39,409 nucleotides of DNA from Oscillospiraceae bacterium. Its GTDB lineage: Bacteria > Bacillota > Clostridia > UBA1212. Within the stretch, counting starts at the first letter, position 1, and every line of letters begins with the position of its first letter. The stretch spans positions 1 to 39,409 of the forward strand of contig SVJA01000017.1 in assembly GCA_015069195.1 (NCBI GenBank). The letters run 5' to 3'. A program made the position numbers and the translations under genes. Shown here in pieces: positions 24,145 through 33,283 of the stretch. Below the pieces are notes generated by a model that saw only the letters and a list, made by a program, of their open reading frames with translations, ran no database searches and was not told the DNA's origin.

Positions 24145-24390
24145 GTGGGTGTTTTAAAAGTTATATTGGGTATAATTTATTTGATAATATGTGCGGCATT
24201 GGTTGTTATCGTTATGTTGCAGGAGTCGAACGAGGGTAATGCTTCAGCTATTACCGGACAAGGTTCTGAATCTTTTTACAGCAAAAATAAGTCTTCCAAC
24301 AAAAAGGCTTTTATGAGTAAAATTACAATAGTTTTGGGTATTTTGTTTGCTGTGGCAGCAGTAGCATTTACTATAGTTATTTCACTTTGA
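24145..24390 (+). CDS. secG: Preprotein translocase subunit SecG
   Basis: The 81-residue protein has two membrane spans (about residues 3-24, VLKVILGIIYLIICAALVVIVM, quoted in part, and 58-79, ITIVLGILFAVAAVAFTIVI). Between them is the SecG loop, with LQESNEGNASAITGQGSESFYSKNK. It is part of the SecYEG channel through which SecA (28469-31273) pushes proteins. GTG 24145 is chosen because GGAGGTG lies at 24131-24137; the longer in-frame version from 24079 would place a charged segment before the first span. It leads a secG-rnr-prfB string. Confidence 0.93.
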   Translation: MGVLKVILGIIYLIICAALVVIVMLQESNEGNASAITGQGSESFYSKNKSSNKKAFMSKITIVLGILFAVAAVAFTIVISL

Positions 24391-24417
24391 TAATATACCA
24401 GAATATGCAGTTTGTTT

Positions 24418-24456
24418 GCCGGAACGTATGCTTTATGTTCCGGCTTTTCTTTTTTT
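24418..24456 (+). terminator. terminator-like hairpin between secG and rnr
   Basis: GCCGGAAC (24418-24425) pairs with GTTCCGGC (24437-24444); three more inner pairs extend it to 11. It is followed by a T-rich tract 24445-24456. The rnr ribosome site begins only about 6 bases later and no clear promoter sits between, so this may be an attenuator that lets part of transcription into rnr. Confidence 0.85.
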
Positions 24457-24472
24457 GAAATGAGGTGAAAAG

Positions 24473-26608
24473 ATGGCTGACAAAAATCATATACCGGGTA
24501 TTATTTATTTGACCGCGAAGGGTACTGCATTTGTTTCTCCGTCTGCGGACATTTCGATTGAGGACAAAAGAGATATCTTTATTGATAAGAAAAATACGAT
24601 GGGTGCGATGACAGGCGATACCGTGCTTGTGGAATTGTACAAAAGGGAGATATCTCTTAGACTGGGTGGCGGTAGTATTGTTTCCGGAAACAGACGAGAA
24701 GGTAAAATTGTAAAGATTTTAGAAAAAGGCAGACGTATTTTCTCTGGAAATATTTATTCGTACGGAAGTTATCTTTGTGTAGAGCCGGATAATCTGAAAG
24801 TAAACGGTATTATAAGAGTAAAAGGTGATGTTACCGGTATAACGGGAAATGACAAGGTTGTTTGCGAAATTATCAGTATGCCGATGGATCGTAAAAAGGA
24901 CGGCGAGGCCGTTGTTATAGAAGTTGTGGGCAAAGCCGGTGATGCTTCTGCCGATATTACCGCTATGATGAAGGCTTGCGGAATCGTTCCTGAGTTTCCG
25001 GATGATGTTTTGGAAGAAGCTGCCGGCATTCCTTCCGAACTTGATGCTGATACTGTAGAAAAATACCTGAAAAAAGGCAGACGCGACTTGCGAGAACTTA
25101 CAATTGTTACAATTGATGGTGAGGATACAAAGGATGTCGATGACGGAGTTTCTATCCGGATGCTCAAGAACGGAAACTACTTGCTTGGTGTTCATATTGC
25201 AGATGTAAACGAATATGTAAAGCCGGGCAGTGCGCTTGACAGAGAGGCCTACGACAGAGCGACCAGCGTTTATCTGGCAGACAGAGTTATCCCTATGCTC
25301 CCGAGAAGTCTTTCTAACGGCATTTGCAGTCTTAATGTAGGCGTTGACCGTCTGGCGTTTACTGTGATGATAGAAGTTTCACCGAGCGGTGCCGTTGTAA
25401 ACCATGAGATTTTTGAAAGTATAATAAAAGTAAAATATAAAATTTCTTATGAAAAGTTATATGCATTGCTCGAAGATTCAGACCCTGTACTTTTAGAAGA
25501 GTATAAGGAGCATGCTGAAGATCTACTTATGATGAGAAATCTTGCCGACTCACTTAATTGGCGCAGGCAGCAGGAGGGGTATATAAACTTTGATTTTCCT
25601 GAAACAAAGGTAGTATTGGATGCTGAGGGGAATACGATTGAAGTAAAACCATATACGCTTACATTTGCAAACAATGTAATAGAGGAATTTATGCTCCTTT
25701 GTAACCGTGTTGTGGCGGAGGATTTTCATTGGCGAGATGTGCCTTTTTTGTACAGAGTACATGAGGATCCGGATCCGGAGAAGATTGGCGAGCTTGCCCG
25801 CATAGTAAAGAATCTGGGATATTCTCTTAAAGGGAAATCCGGTGGAGATATTCATCCGAAATCGTTCAGAACATTGCTTGATGCGGCGAAAGGCAGATCG
25901 ACGGAGAATCTAGTTAATTTGTTGACTCTTCGTTCAATGCGAAAGGCTGTTTACAGCCATGAGTGTTTAGGTCATTTCGGACTGAGTATGAAGTATTATA
26001 CTCATTTCACTTCACCTATAAGACGTTACCCCGATCTTATGATCCACCGTATTATGAAACTCATAATAAACGGTGATTTTACAGAAGATATTTATGATTT
26101 TTATGCCGAAAGAATGCCTGATATAGCAAAACAATGTTCTGCTATGGAGAGAAGGGCTGCAGATGCTGAACGTGACAGCATTGATATAAAATGTGTTGAA
26201 TATATGAAACAGTTCGAAGGAGAGACATTTATTGGTACAATTTCCGGAATAACAGGTTTCGGAATGTTTATTGTACTTGACAATACGGTCGAAGGATTGT
26301 TACGATATAGTGAGATGCGCGGCAGATATGAATTTGACAGCGACTATATGGTTGCGAGAAATATACAGAGTGGTCGCGTGTTTCATATAGGTGATTCTGT
26401 AAGAGTAATTCTTGCGGAGGCAAACACAGTGATGCGTCAGATTGAGTTTGTGCCTGCTAATGAGCATGCTGGCGACAGCAGACGTAGCACGAAACCTCGT
26501 CGGAGTCCGAGAAAATCGTCGGGTGGAAAATCATCTTTCGGTATTCCGAAAAAAGGCAAAAAGAAAGCAGTAAACAAAAACAGTTCTCGCAAGAGAAAAA
26601 GGAGATGA
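24473..26608 (+). CDS. rnr: Ribonuclease R
   Basis: The 711-residue 3'-5' exoribonuclease degrades structured RNA and takes part in trans-translation clean-up. It has an N-terminal cold-shock-like region, the RNB catalytic domain with VTIDGEDTKDVDDGVSI (metal-binding aspartates near residue 225), HFTSPIRRYPDLMIHR in the second half, and an S1 RNA-binding domain (GTISGITGFGMFIVLDNTVEGLL, near 585). The C-terminal tail of about 45 residues is very basic (Lys, Arg, Ser), common in RNase R. TGAGGTG sets the start. In many Firmicutes the order is secG-rnr-smpB; here prfB takes the place of smpB, four bases after the stop. Confidence 0.96.
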   Translation: MADKNHIPGIIYLTAKGTAFVSPSADISIEDKRDIFIDKKNTMGAMTGDTVLVELYKREISLRLGGGSIVSGNRREGKIVKILEKGRRIFSGNIYSYGSYLCVEPDNLKVNGIIRVKGDVTGITGNDKVVCEIISMPMDRKKDGEAVVIEVVGKAGDASADITAMMKACGIVPEFPDDVLEEAAGIPSELDADTVEKYLKKGRRDLRELTIVTIDGEDTKDVDDGVSIRMLKNGNYLLGVHIADVNEYVKPGSALDREAYDRATSVYLADRVIPMLPRSLSNGICSLNVGVDRLAFTVMIEVSPSGAVVNHEIFESIIKVKYKISYEKLYALLEDSDPVLLEEYKEHAEDLLMMRNLADSLNWRRQQEGYINFDFPETKVVLDAEGNTIEVKPYTLTFANNVIEEFMLLCNRVVAEDFHWRDVPFLYRVHEDPDPEKIGELARIVKNLGYSLKGKSGGDIHPKSFRTLLDAAKGRSTENLVNLLTLRSMRKAVYSHECLGHFGLSMKYYTHFTSPIRRYPDLMIHRIMKLIINGDFTEDIYDFYAERMPDIAKQCSAMERRAADAERDSIDIKCVEYMKQFEGETFIGTISGITGFGMFIVLDNTVEGLLRYSEMRGRYEFDSDYMVARNIQSGRVFHIGDSVRVILAEANTVMRQIEFVPANEHAGDSRRSTKPRRSPRKSSGGKSSFGIPKKGKKKAVNKNSSRKRKRR

Positions 26609-26612
26609 GTAT

Positions 26613-27726
26613 ATGTTTGAGTTAGACCAGTTCGGCCTGGAGCTTGAGGGTTTACAGAAAAATTTATATGATTTGAGGGATTCACTTTGACACGACAGGT
26701 ATGTCGAACAAGATAGAAGAACTTGAAAATAAGGCATCGGAACCGGATTTTTGGAACGATGCCGCAAATTCGCAGGCTGTACTTAAACAGCTTAAGGTTT
26801 TAAAGGAAAAATTAGGCAAATTTACCGAGCTTGAGTCTGTGTTCGAAGAAATACAGGTTACCATCGAAATCGGCAATGAGGAGCAGGATTTGGCTTATGT
26901 GGATGTAGTGGCAGAACTTATGGATAAGTTCAAAAGTGAGTTCAATGCTTTACGTCTCGAAACCCTTCTTACGGGTGAATACGATGCAAATAATGCCATC
27001 TTGTCACTTCATTCAGGTGCCGGTGGTACAGAGGCACAGGACTGGACACAGATGCTTCTACGTATGTATACAAGATGGGGTGAGTCCCACGGTTACGAAG
27101 TTAAATTGGTTGACTTCCTTGACGGTGATGATGCCGGCATAAAAAGTGCTGTCATAGAGGTAAACGGTACAAATGCTTACGGCTTTTTAAAGAGTGAGCA
27201 CGGTGTACACAGACTGGTCAGGATATCACCTTTTGACTCTGCCGGAAGACGCCATACATCATTTACATCGGTTGAGGTTATGCCTGAGATAGATGATACT
27301 ATCGAGATAGATATTCCTGCTTCAGACATAGAAGTCAGCCACTATCGTTCGAGTGGTGCCGGCGGTCAGCATATAAATAAAACCGACTCTGCTACACGTA
27401 TTGTCCATAAGCCTACAGGTATTATGGTTTCATGTCAGACTGAACGTTCACAGCTTCAGAATACCGAGACTGCTATGCGTATGCTCAAATCCAAACTTTT
27501 TGAAATAAAGCAGCAGGAGCAGGTAGACAAGATATCGGACATCAAAGGTGTTCAGAAAGAGATTGCATGGGGCAGCCAGATACGTTCTTATGTATTTTGT
27601 CCATACACTCTTGTAAAAGATAACAGGACTTCACACGAAGATACAAACGTTCAGAAAGTGATGGACGGCGGTCTTGACGGATTTATAAATGCATATCTTG
27701 CCAATGAGTTTAATAATAACAAGTAA
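26613..27726 (+). CDS. prfB: Peptide chain release factor 2, with +1 programmed frameshift
   Basis: Translation begins at ATG 26613 (site AAAGGAGATG just before) and reads 25 codons to CTT at 26685-26687. An in-frame TGA follows at 26688-26690, and a +1 shift (skip T26688) continues as GAC ACG ACA to the main frame, giving 370 residues. RF2 reads UGA and UAA: the anticodon-like tripeptide SPF is at residues 205-207 and the catalytic GGQ at 250-252, the same numbers as in E. coli. Low RF2 slows termination at the TGA and favours the shift, so the protein regulates itself. The main frame alone (from ATG 26701) would lack the first 29 residues. It overlaps nothing and lies 4 bases after the rnr stop. 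Confidence 0.97.
26676..26691 (+). promoter_or_regulatory. RF2 programmed +1 frameshift site
   Basis: An internal Shine-Dalgarno-like AGGGA (26676-26680) is followed by CTTTGAC (26685-26691): slippery CTT, stop TGA and a following C, the weak-termination context of the classic RF2 site. Confidence 0.95.
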
Positions 27727-27733
27727 TAGATTG

Positions 27734-27777
27734 TTCACCAAAGCTGAGGTTGTTACGACTGCATCAGCTTTGGTGAA
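27734..27777 (+). other. perfect 14-bp inverted repeat after prfB
   Basis: TTCACCAAAGCTGA (27734-27747) pairs perfectly with TCAGCTTTGGTGAA (27764-27777) around a 16-base loop. There is no T-tract; the ribosome site of the next gene (GGGG at 27786-27789) starts 8 bases later. It may be a processing or stability hairpin. Confidence 0.7.
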
Positions 27778-27795
27778 TGCCGATTGGGGTACATA

Positions 27796-28398
27796 ATGGA
27801 AAATTTACAAAATGATAAAAGTTTCTTTGCGTATCTAAACCGCATGAAATATATAAACCGCTGGGGACTTATGCGAAATACCGCTACGGAAAATATTTTA
27901 GAGCACAGTGGTCAGACGGCTATGCTTGCTCATATGCTTGCATTGATCGGAAATAAGTATTTCGGCAAAAATTATGATTTGGGCAGAGTTTGTTTGTTTG
28001 CTTTGTATCACGATGCAAACGAAACGATAACCGGTGATTTGCCGACACCGGTAAAGTATTTTAATCAGCAGATAAATGATTCATACAAAGAAATCGAGGA
28101 GCTCAGCAAAAATAAACTGCTCGAAATGTTACCTGGAGATTTCCGCGATGAGTACAGAGATATATTGTTTTTTGAAGAACATTACGAAGATTACAGAAGA
28201 TTGATAAAATCTGCCGATAAGATTTCGGCACATATCAAGTGTATCGAAGAAGTGAAATCCGGAAACAGCGAGTTTGTTGCCGCAAAGAAAGCTACATTGG
28301 AGAGTATAAAATCGATGGGGCTTCCCGAAGCAGATTATTTTACGGAGAATTTTGTTCCGGCATTCGAATATTCGCTTGACGAACTCGGCGGTCTTTGA
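27796..28398 (+). CDS. HD-domain 5'-deoxynucleotidase, YfbR-like
   Basis: The 200-residue protein fits the YfbR/HD-superfamily nucleotidases that remove phosphate from deoxynucleoside monophosphates. The metal site is visible: a histidine in ILEHSGQTAMLAH (about residues 34-46), the HD pair in LFALYHDANETITGDLPTP (near 75-93, HDANE), and a late aspartate in KSADKISAHIKC. It has no membrane span. The ATG at 27796 is used; an in-frame TTG at 27784 adds four residues and would overlap the ribosome site. It follows prfB after a hairpin and is upstream of the secA promoter. The nucleotide preference is inferred from the family only. Confidence 0.85.
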   Translation: MENLQNDKSFFAYLNRMKYINRWGLMRNTATENILEHSGQTAMLAHMLALIGNKYFGKNYDLGRVCLFALYHDANETITGDLPTPVKYFNQQINDSYKEIEELSKNKLLEMLPGDFRDEYRDILFFEEHYEDYRRLIKSADKISAHIKCIEEVKSGNSEFVAAKKATLESIKSMGLPEADYFTENFVPAFEYSLDELGGL

Positions 28399-28401
28399 TT
28401 T

Positions 28402-28430
28402 TTGACATAAGCCTTGAATTAAGGTATTAT
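28402..28430 (+). promoter_or_regulatory. strong sigma-A promoter of secA
   Basis: A consensus TTGACA (28402-28407) lies 17 bases before TATTAT (28425-28430). It stands directly after the HD-domain gene and 38 bases before the secA start. Confidence 0.88.
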
Positions 28431-28468
28431 ATAACGCGATATTATTATAAGAATGAGGTTAAGTTCAC

Positions 28469-31273
28469 ATGGGACTTTTTGAAAAAATTTTTGGCTCTTA
28501 CAGCGACAGAGCGTTAAAAGAGATAAAACCTATTATAGAAAAGATAAATGCTTTGGAGCCTTCGATAAAGGCCCTTAATGACGACGAACTCAGAGGTATG
28601 ACTGACAAGTTCAAAGCCAGACTCAAAGATGGCGAAACTTTGGATGACATTTTGCCCGAGGCTTTTGCCGTTGTCAGAGAAGCTGCATGGCGTGTGCTCG
28701 GTCAGAGACACTATGATGTTCAGCTAATAGGCGGTGTTGTACTTCATCAGGGCAGAATTGCCGAGATGAAAACCGGTGAAGGTAAAACCCTCGTATCTAC
28801 GTTGCCTGCATACCTTAATGCTTTGGAGGGCAAAGGTGTACATGTTGTTACTGTAAATGATTACCTTGCAAAACGTGACAGTGAGTGGATGGGTAAGATT
28901 TATAATTTCCTCGGACTTACCGTCGGCGTCGTAATACACGATATGGATCATGCGCAACGTCAGAATGCGTATGCCTGTGATATCACATACGGTACTAATA
29001 ACGAGCTCGGATTTGATTATCTCCGTGATAACATGGTTGTAAAAAAAGAAGATATGGTGCAGAGAGAGTTGCACTTTGCCGTAGTCGATGAGGTGGACAG
29101 TATTCTCATAGATGAGGCGCGTACACCGCTTATTATTTCCGGTCAGGGAAACAAATCGAGCGAGTTGTACGAAAAGGCCAATGACTTTGCTGTTACGCTT
29201 AAAAAGCTCGTGATAAAAGAGACGGACAAGAAGGACCTGATGGAAGATGTAGAGGAAGACTACATCGTAGACGAAAAGGCAAAAACTGCTACGCTTACAA
29301 GAAACGGTATCGAAAAGGCAGAAGCGTGGTTTAATATCGAGTGTTATTCCGATCCGGAAAATGCTGCTATTGCACATCACATAAACCAAGCCATAAAAGC
29401 TCACGGCGTTATGGCACGCGATATTGATTATGTTGTAAAAGATAACAGCGTTCTTATAGTTGATGAGTTTACAGGCCGTATTATGATTGGCAGACGTTAT
29501 AATGAAGGTCTCCATCAGGCTATCGAAGCTAAAGAGCATGTAAAAGTCGAAAAAGAAAGTATGACTCTTGCTACAATAACATTCCAGAATTATTTCAGGA
29601 TGTACAATAAACTTTCAGGTATGACAGGTACGGCGCTTACCGAAGAAGAAGAGTTTAATGAGATTTACAGCCTTGATGTTATTGTAATTCCGACAAATAA
29701 GCCAGTACAGAGAGTCGACCATAATGACGCTGTGTTTAAATCCGTAAAAGGCAAATATATGGCTCTTGTAAATGATGTGACAGAGGCTAATGCAAAAGGT
29801 CAGCCTGTCCTTGTAGGTACGGTTTCTATCGAAAAATCGGAATATATCAGTAAGCTTTTGATGAAGCGTGGTATAAAGCATAACGTTTTAAATGCAAAAC
29901 ATCACGAGAGAGAAGCTGAAATCGTTGCTCAGGCAGGTAAGCTTGGTGCTGTTACGATTGCTACAAATATGGCAGGTCGTGGTACGGATATTACGTTGGG
30001 CGGAAATGCAGAGCATATGGCAAAGCAAGAGCTTCGTAGAATGGGTTACGAAGAAGCTATGGTGTCAGAGGCAGATGGCGTTAACGATACAGATGATGCT
30101 CTTATAAGTGACATCAGACGAGTTTACAAAGAACTTGTTGAAAAGTACTCTGTTGATGTAAACGCTGAGCGTGAGAAGGTAAGAGAAGCCGGCGGCTTGT
30201 TTATAATGGGCACTGAACGTCACGAGTCTCGTCGTATAGACAATCAGCTCAGAGGTCGTTCCGGTAGACAGGGTGACCCCGGTGAGTCGCGATTCTATAT
30301 TTCATTCGAAGATGATATTATGAGACTTTTCGGTTCCGAAAAAGTTGCGGGACTTGTAAATGCTCTTGATACACCTGAGGATGAGCCCGTTATCGAAATG
30401 AAGATGATAACAAAGGCGATAGAAAATGCCCAGAAGCAGATAGAGAGCAGAAACTTCGAAACACGAAAATATGTATTAAAATATGACGATGTTATAAATC
30501 AACAGCGTGAAATTATTTACGGCCAGCGAAGAAGAGTTCTTGACGGCGAAGATATACGTGAAGTCATCATAAATATGATAAAGAAGGTTACGGAAAATGC
30601 CGTTGACTCGTTTGTCAGAAAAGATATATCTGCGGACGAATGGAACTTTGAATCATTCAGAGATTCTATGGCTGCATTGGTATCTGCTGAAACACTGGAA
30701 AGTATTTCTCAAAACAGAATAGGTCTTAAGAAAAATGATTTGACCGAAGTTTTGCTTAATGAAGCTATACAGCGTTACGAAGAACATGAAAAACTTTTTG
30801 AACCCGAAAAGATGAGAGAGTACGAAAGAAGTATTTTGCTCAGAGTTGTCGATACAAACTGGATGACACATATAGATGCGGTTGATCAGCTTAAGCACGG
30901 TATAGGTCTTCGTTCACTCGGTCAACATGATCCTGTTGTAGAATATCAGTTCGAAGCGAGTGATATGTTTGACGAGATGAATTCCGATATTCAGAAAAAT
31001 ACCGTCAGAACACTTTTTACTAATTTCTCTAAAATTGACGAAGCTATCGAGCGTCAGAAAATTGCAAAGAGCTTTTCGGAAAAGTTTGATACACAGGCTG
31101 TTACTCGTTCATCTGTTACAGTAAGTTCCGGCGGTGAGGATCCAGCGGCGCTTGTGTCAGGAAAGAACAATGTAAATACATTCAAGAGAAATACTGCCAA
31201 AGTCGGCAGAAATGATAAATGTCCTTGCGGCAGCGGAAAGAAATACAAAGATTGCTGCGGTTCAGAAGATTGA
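28469..31273 (+). CDS. secA: Preprotein translocase ATPase SecA
   Basis: The 934-residue motor uses ATP to push secretory proteins through SecYEG. Visible features are Walker A MKTGEGKT (residues 100-107), Walker B DEVDS (207-211, in [16 protein letters not shown]), [11 protein letters not shown] and [16 protein letters not shown] of the second helicase half, then the helical scaffold. A C-terminal zinc/SecB-type motif [13 protein letters not shown] is complete. Length is as expected for a full SecA. The start follows GAGG in the leader. The next gene (TPR protein) begins 33 bases downstream and is probably co-transcribed. Confidence 0.98.
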   Translation: MGLFEKIFGSYSDRALKEIKPIIEKINALEPSIKALNDDELRGMTDKFKARLKDGETLDDILPEAFAVVREAAWRVLGQRHYDVQLIGGVVLHQGRIAEMKTGEGKTLVSTLPAYLNALEGKGVHVVTVNDYLAKRDSEWMGKIYNFLGLTVGVVIHDMDHAQRQNAYACDITYGTNNELGFDYLRDNMVVKKEDMVQRELHFAVVDEVDSILIDEARTPLIISGQGNKSSELYEKANDFAVTLKKLVIKETDKKDLMEDVEEDYIVDEKAKTATLTRNGIEKAEAWFNIECYSDPENAAIAHHINQAIKAHGVMARDIDYVVKDNSVLIVDEFTGRIMIGRRYNEGLHQAIEAKEHVKVEKESMTLATITFQNYFRMYNKLSGMTGTALTEEEEFNEIYSLDVIVIPTNKPVQRVDHNDAVFKSVKGKYMALVNDVTEANAKGQPVLVGTVSIEKSEYISKLLMKRGIKHNVLNAKHHEREAEIVAQAGKLGAVTIATNMAGRGTDITLGGNAEHMAKQELRRMGYEEAMVSEADGVNDTDDALISDIRRVYKELVEKYSVDVNAEREKVREAGGLFIMGTERHESRRIDNQLRGRSGRQGDPGESRFYISFEDDIMRLFGSEKVAGLVNALDTPEDEPVIEMKMITKAIENAQKQIESRNFETRKYVLKYDDVINQQREIIYGQRRRVLDGEDIREVIINMIKKVTENAVDSFVRKDISADEWNFESFRDSMAALVSAETLESISQNRIGLKKNDLTEVLLNEAIQRYEEHEKLFEPEKMREYERSILLRVVDTNWMTHIDAVDQLKHGIGLRSLGQHDPVVEYQFEASDMFDEMNSDIQKNTVRTLFTNFSKIDEAIERQKIAKSFSEKFDTQAVTRSSVTVSSGGEDPAALVSGKNNVNTFKRNTAKVGRNDKCPCGSGKKYKDCCGSED

Positions 31274-31306
31274 TTATGGCTATGGTTACGGCTGAGAGGT
31301 GACGTT

Positions 31307-32806
31307 ATGATTGATGTAAAGGAAATTTTAAGAGATTTTGAAGAGGTTGATATAGAGACTCTGGCTACCGAATACGGTATAACCGACGAGAGAGCTTCTA
31401 TTTCGGTTTCATTGTATAATAAGGCTTTGAGCAAAATGAATATCGGTAGTTACGATGCTGCACGAATTGATTTGCGGAAATCGGTAAATATGTATCCGAA
31501 TTTTGTAGAGGCAAGAATGTTGCTCGGAGTGTGCGTGTTTGCGCTTGGCGAGAGAACTGAGGCGGTTGCTATATTTAATACGGTCAAAGGTGATAACAGA
31601 GAGCGTGCGCTTAATTATCTTGACAAGCTCCAGGAGCTTTCTACAAGACCGGAAAGTGCAAGCTTTAAAAGTGTATCCAGACAGAGTCGTGTGCCGGATT
31701 CTTATTACACAGAGAGCAAACTGGATGAGATTATGAAGGCTGCTCCTGCAAGTGCCAAGAACGATACGGATAATTTTGACAGTGATACCGGCAGTGCATT
31801 TGAGGATGATGATACTGATGTTACCGTAAATAAAATTCCTGTTGCTGATTCAGTTGCGGAGAAAATTGTTGAGACTGATAAGGCATATGTCAGACAGGTT
31901 GTTTCACAAGGCGGCATATCTGCTGATAATACCGCTCCTTACAGCAGTATGAGACGCAGACCGGTAAGAAGTGAGGCTGTTTCCCAAAATGATGCGACTC
32001 CGAAAGCTACTGTTGCTGACGAAAGACCTCATACTTATTATTCGAATGAGAAGGCGGAACAACCTGCAAAGAAAGAGCCTGATAAGACAAGTGAAATAAT
32101 TGCAAAAGCTAACAGAAGCATATCGAATCTTAAAATACAGAAGGCAAGAGTGACTGTACTTGCAATGGGTATAGGTCTTTGCTGCCTAATTCTTTTGATT
32201 ATTGTGATATGCCTCGGTGTTTCAAACTCAAATCTTAAAGAAGAAATTGCTTCATTAAAGAATAACGGACCTGTGACAGATTATACACCGAATACGAATA
32301 CTGGTAATAAAAATCCGTCAAGTACGCTTGCTCCGACAAAAGCACCTGAGAGTACAACTGCTACTTCTGATTCTGCGATGACCGCATATAACAACGCGAA
32401 ATCGTTGTTTGACGAAGGCAAATTCCTTGAAGCTGCAGACTTGCTTGCGGTTACTGATTTGACGGTTCTTGATTATAATAACAGAACGGCTGCCGAATCA
32501 CTTTATAAGGAAGCAGTAAATAAGTTCTCAACCGAATATAATAATCAGATGTTGGGTAATATTGTTCCGCCTGAAAATTGGAGCGCTGTTATAGAGTATG
32601 GTTTGCCTGTTTACAGACATAACATAGAACAAGAAAATCCTGAATTCACCGGTAACGGTGCGTCAATTTGTTTCCACATCGGAAAGGCATATGAGATGAC
32701 AGGTGATAAAGAAAAAGCAAAAGAATTCTATAATATCACAATGAACAAATTCCCGGGTGTTAACTATGCAGACTATGCAAAATCCAGACTTTCAGGTCTT
32801 GAATAA
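31307..32806 (+). CDS. Membrane-anchored tetratricopeptide-repeat protein of unknown function
   Basis: The 499-residue protein has a cytosolic N-terminal TPR-like block (residues about 35-105: LYNKALSKMNIGSYDAARIDLRKSV and EARMLLGVCVFALGERTEAVAIF, quoted in part). An acidic, disordered stretch follows to about 280. One membrane span lies near 282-306 (VTVLAMGIGLCCLILLIIVICLGV, in part), then a short coiled segment (NSNLKEEIASLK), a Thr/Pro/Ser linker and a second TPR-like region outside (AYNNAKSLFDEGKFLEAADLL, KAYEMTGDKEKAKEFYNITM, in part). This suggests a scaffold linking cytosol and cell surface. GAGAGGTG precedes the ATG, 33 bases after secA. I do not recognise a named family. Confidence 0.82.
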   Translation: MIDVKEILRDFEEVDIETLATEYGITDERASISVSLYNKALSKMNIGSYDAARIDLRKSVNMYPNFVEARMLLGVCVFALGERTEAVAIFNTVKGDNRERALNYLDKLQELSTRPESASFKSVSRQSRVPDSYYTESKLDEIMKAAPASAKNDTDNFDSDTGSAFEDDDTDVTVNKIPVADSVAEKIVETDKAYVRQVVSQGGISADNTAPYSSMRRRPVRSEAVSQNDATPKATVADERPHTYYSNEKAEQPAKKEPDKTSEIIAKANRSISNLKIQKARVTVLAMGIGLCCLILLIIVICLGVSNSNLKEEIASLKNNGPVTDYTPNTNTGNKNPSSTLAPTKAPESTTATSDSAMTAYNNAKSLFDEGKFLEAADLLAVTDLTVLDYNNRTAAESLYKEAVNKFSTEYNNQMLGNIVPPENWSAVIEYGLPVYRHNIEQENPEFTGNGASICFHIGKAYEMTGDKEKAKEFYNITMNKFPGVNYADYAKSRLSGLE

Positions 32807-32813
32807 ATAATTG

Positions 32814-32842
32814 TTGACTTTATTCGAATGTATGTGTATAAT
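32814..32842 (+). promoter_or_regulatory. promoter of rpmF
   Basis: TTGACT (32814-32819) and TATAAT (32837-32842) are separated by 17 bases. It implies a leader of about 120 bases before the rpmF start. Confidence 0.8.
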
Positions 32843-32874
32843 TCGAGGGTCGGTTTTTGTTAATGGCATTATTG

Positions 32875-32899
32875 CGCCCCGAAATCCCTGTATGGGGCG
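32875..32899 (+). other. hairpin in the rpmF leader
   Basis: CGCCCC (32875-32880) pairs with GGGGCG (32894-32899) over a 13-base loop in the long 5' leader. A later 12-base palindrome AATAAGCTTATT (32929-32940) sits upstream of the ribosome site. Such leaders of ribosomal protein genes can be autoregulatory; there is no direct evidence here. Confidence 0.45.
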
Positions 32900-32970
32900 G
32901 TTGATAATATAGATACCGATACTAAAGAATAAGCTTATTATTGTGTCTTTATACAGGAGGTGTAGGAAAG

Positions 32971-33150
32971 ATGATTTGTCCTAAGAGAAGATGGTCTAAA
33001 GCTAGAAGCCGTTCCAGAAGAGCAAACTGGAAACTCGAAGCTCCCAATTTGGTAAAATGTCCTCAGTGTCATGAGTTTAAACTTTCACACACAGTTTGCG
33101 GTAGCTGCGGTTACTACAAAGGTCGTGAAGTTATTAAAATGGGTGAATGA
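32971..33150 (+). CDS. rpmF: 50S ribosomal protein bL32
   Basis: The 59-residue basic protein has the L32 order: a basic N-terminal segment (CPKRRWSKARSRSRRANW), then a zinc ribbon with CPQC and CGSC, and a C-terminal YYKGREVIKMGE. Both CxxC pairs are intact, so this is the zinc-binding form. ATG 32971 is preceded by AGGAGGTG (32955-32962). The N-terminus reads MICPKRR in place of the usual MAVPKR, a small oddity. No YceD/DUF177 gene precedes it as in many genomes; it has its own promoter. Confidence 0.95.
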   Translation: MICPKRRWSKARSRSRRANWKLEAPNLVKCPQCHEFKLSHTVCGSCGYYKGREVIKMGE

Positions 33151-33283
33151 TTTTACCCGCACCGATACTTTGAGAATGTAATTTTTGAAAGAGCTGTCAC
33201 GACGGCTTGCTGAGCTTTTATATAGCTTTTGCGGCTTGCGTGGTGGCTTTTTCTGTATAATCCGGATTATTTGCGGTGGAGTT

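Noticed and set aside
26613-26700. prfB read as a broken gene because of the in-frame TGA
   Set aside because: The TGA sits in the standard RF2 frameshift context with AGGGA, CTT and C, so it is programmed and not a pseudogene.
28724-29539. 271-codon minus-strand frame within secA
   Set aside because: It is fully inside secA, which has all its motifs; no start signal and Tyr/Ile/Asn-rich nonsense composition.
33200-33261. Repeated CGGCTTGC and AGCTTTT segments with a TATAAT at 33256-33261
   Set aside because: Only two short imperfect copies are present, and no -35 box at proper distance fits the TATAAT, so neither a repeat array nor a promoter is supported.
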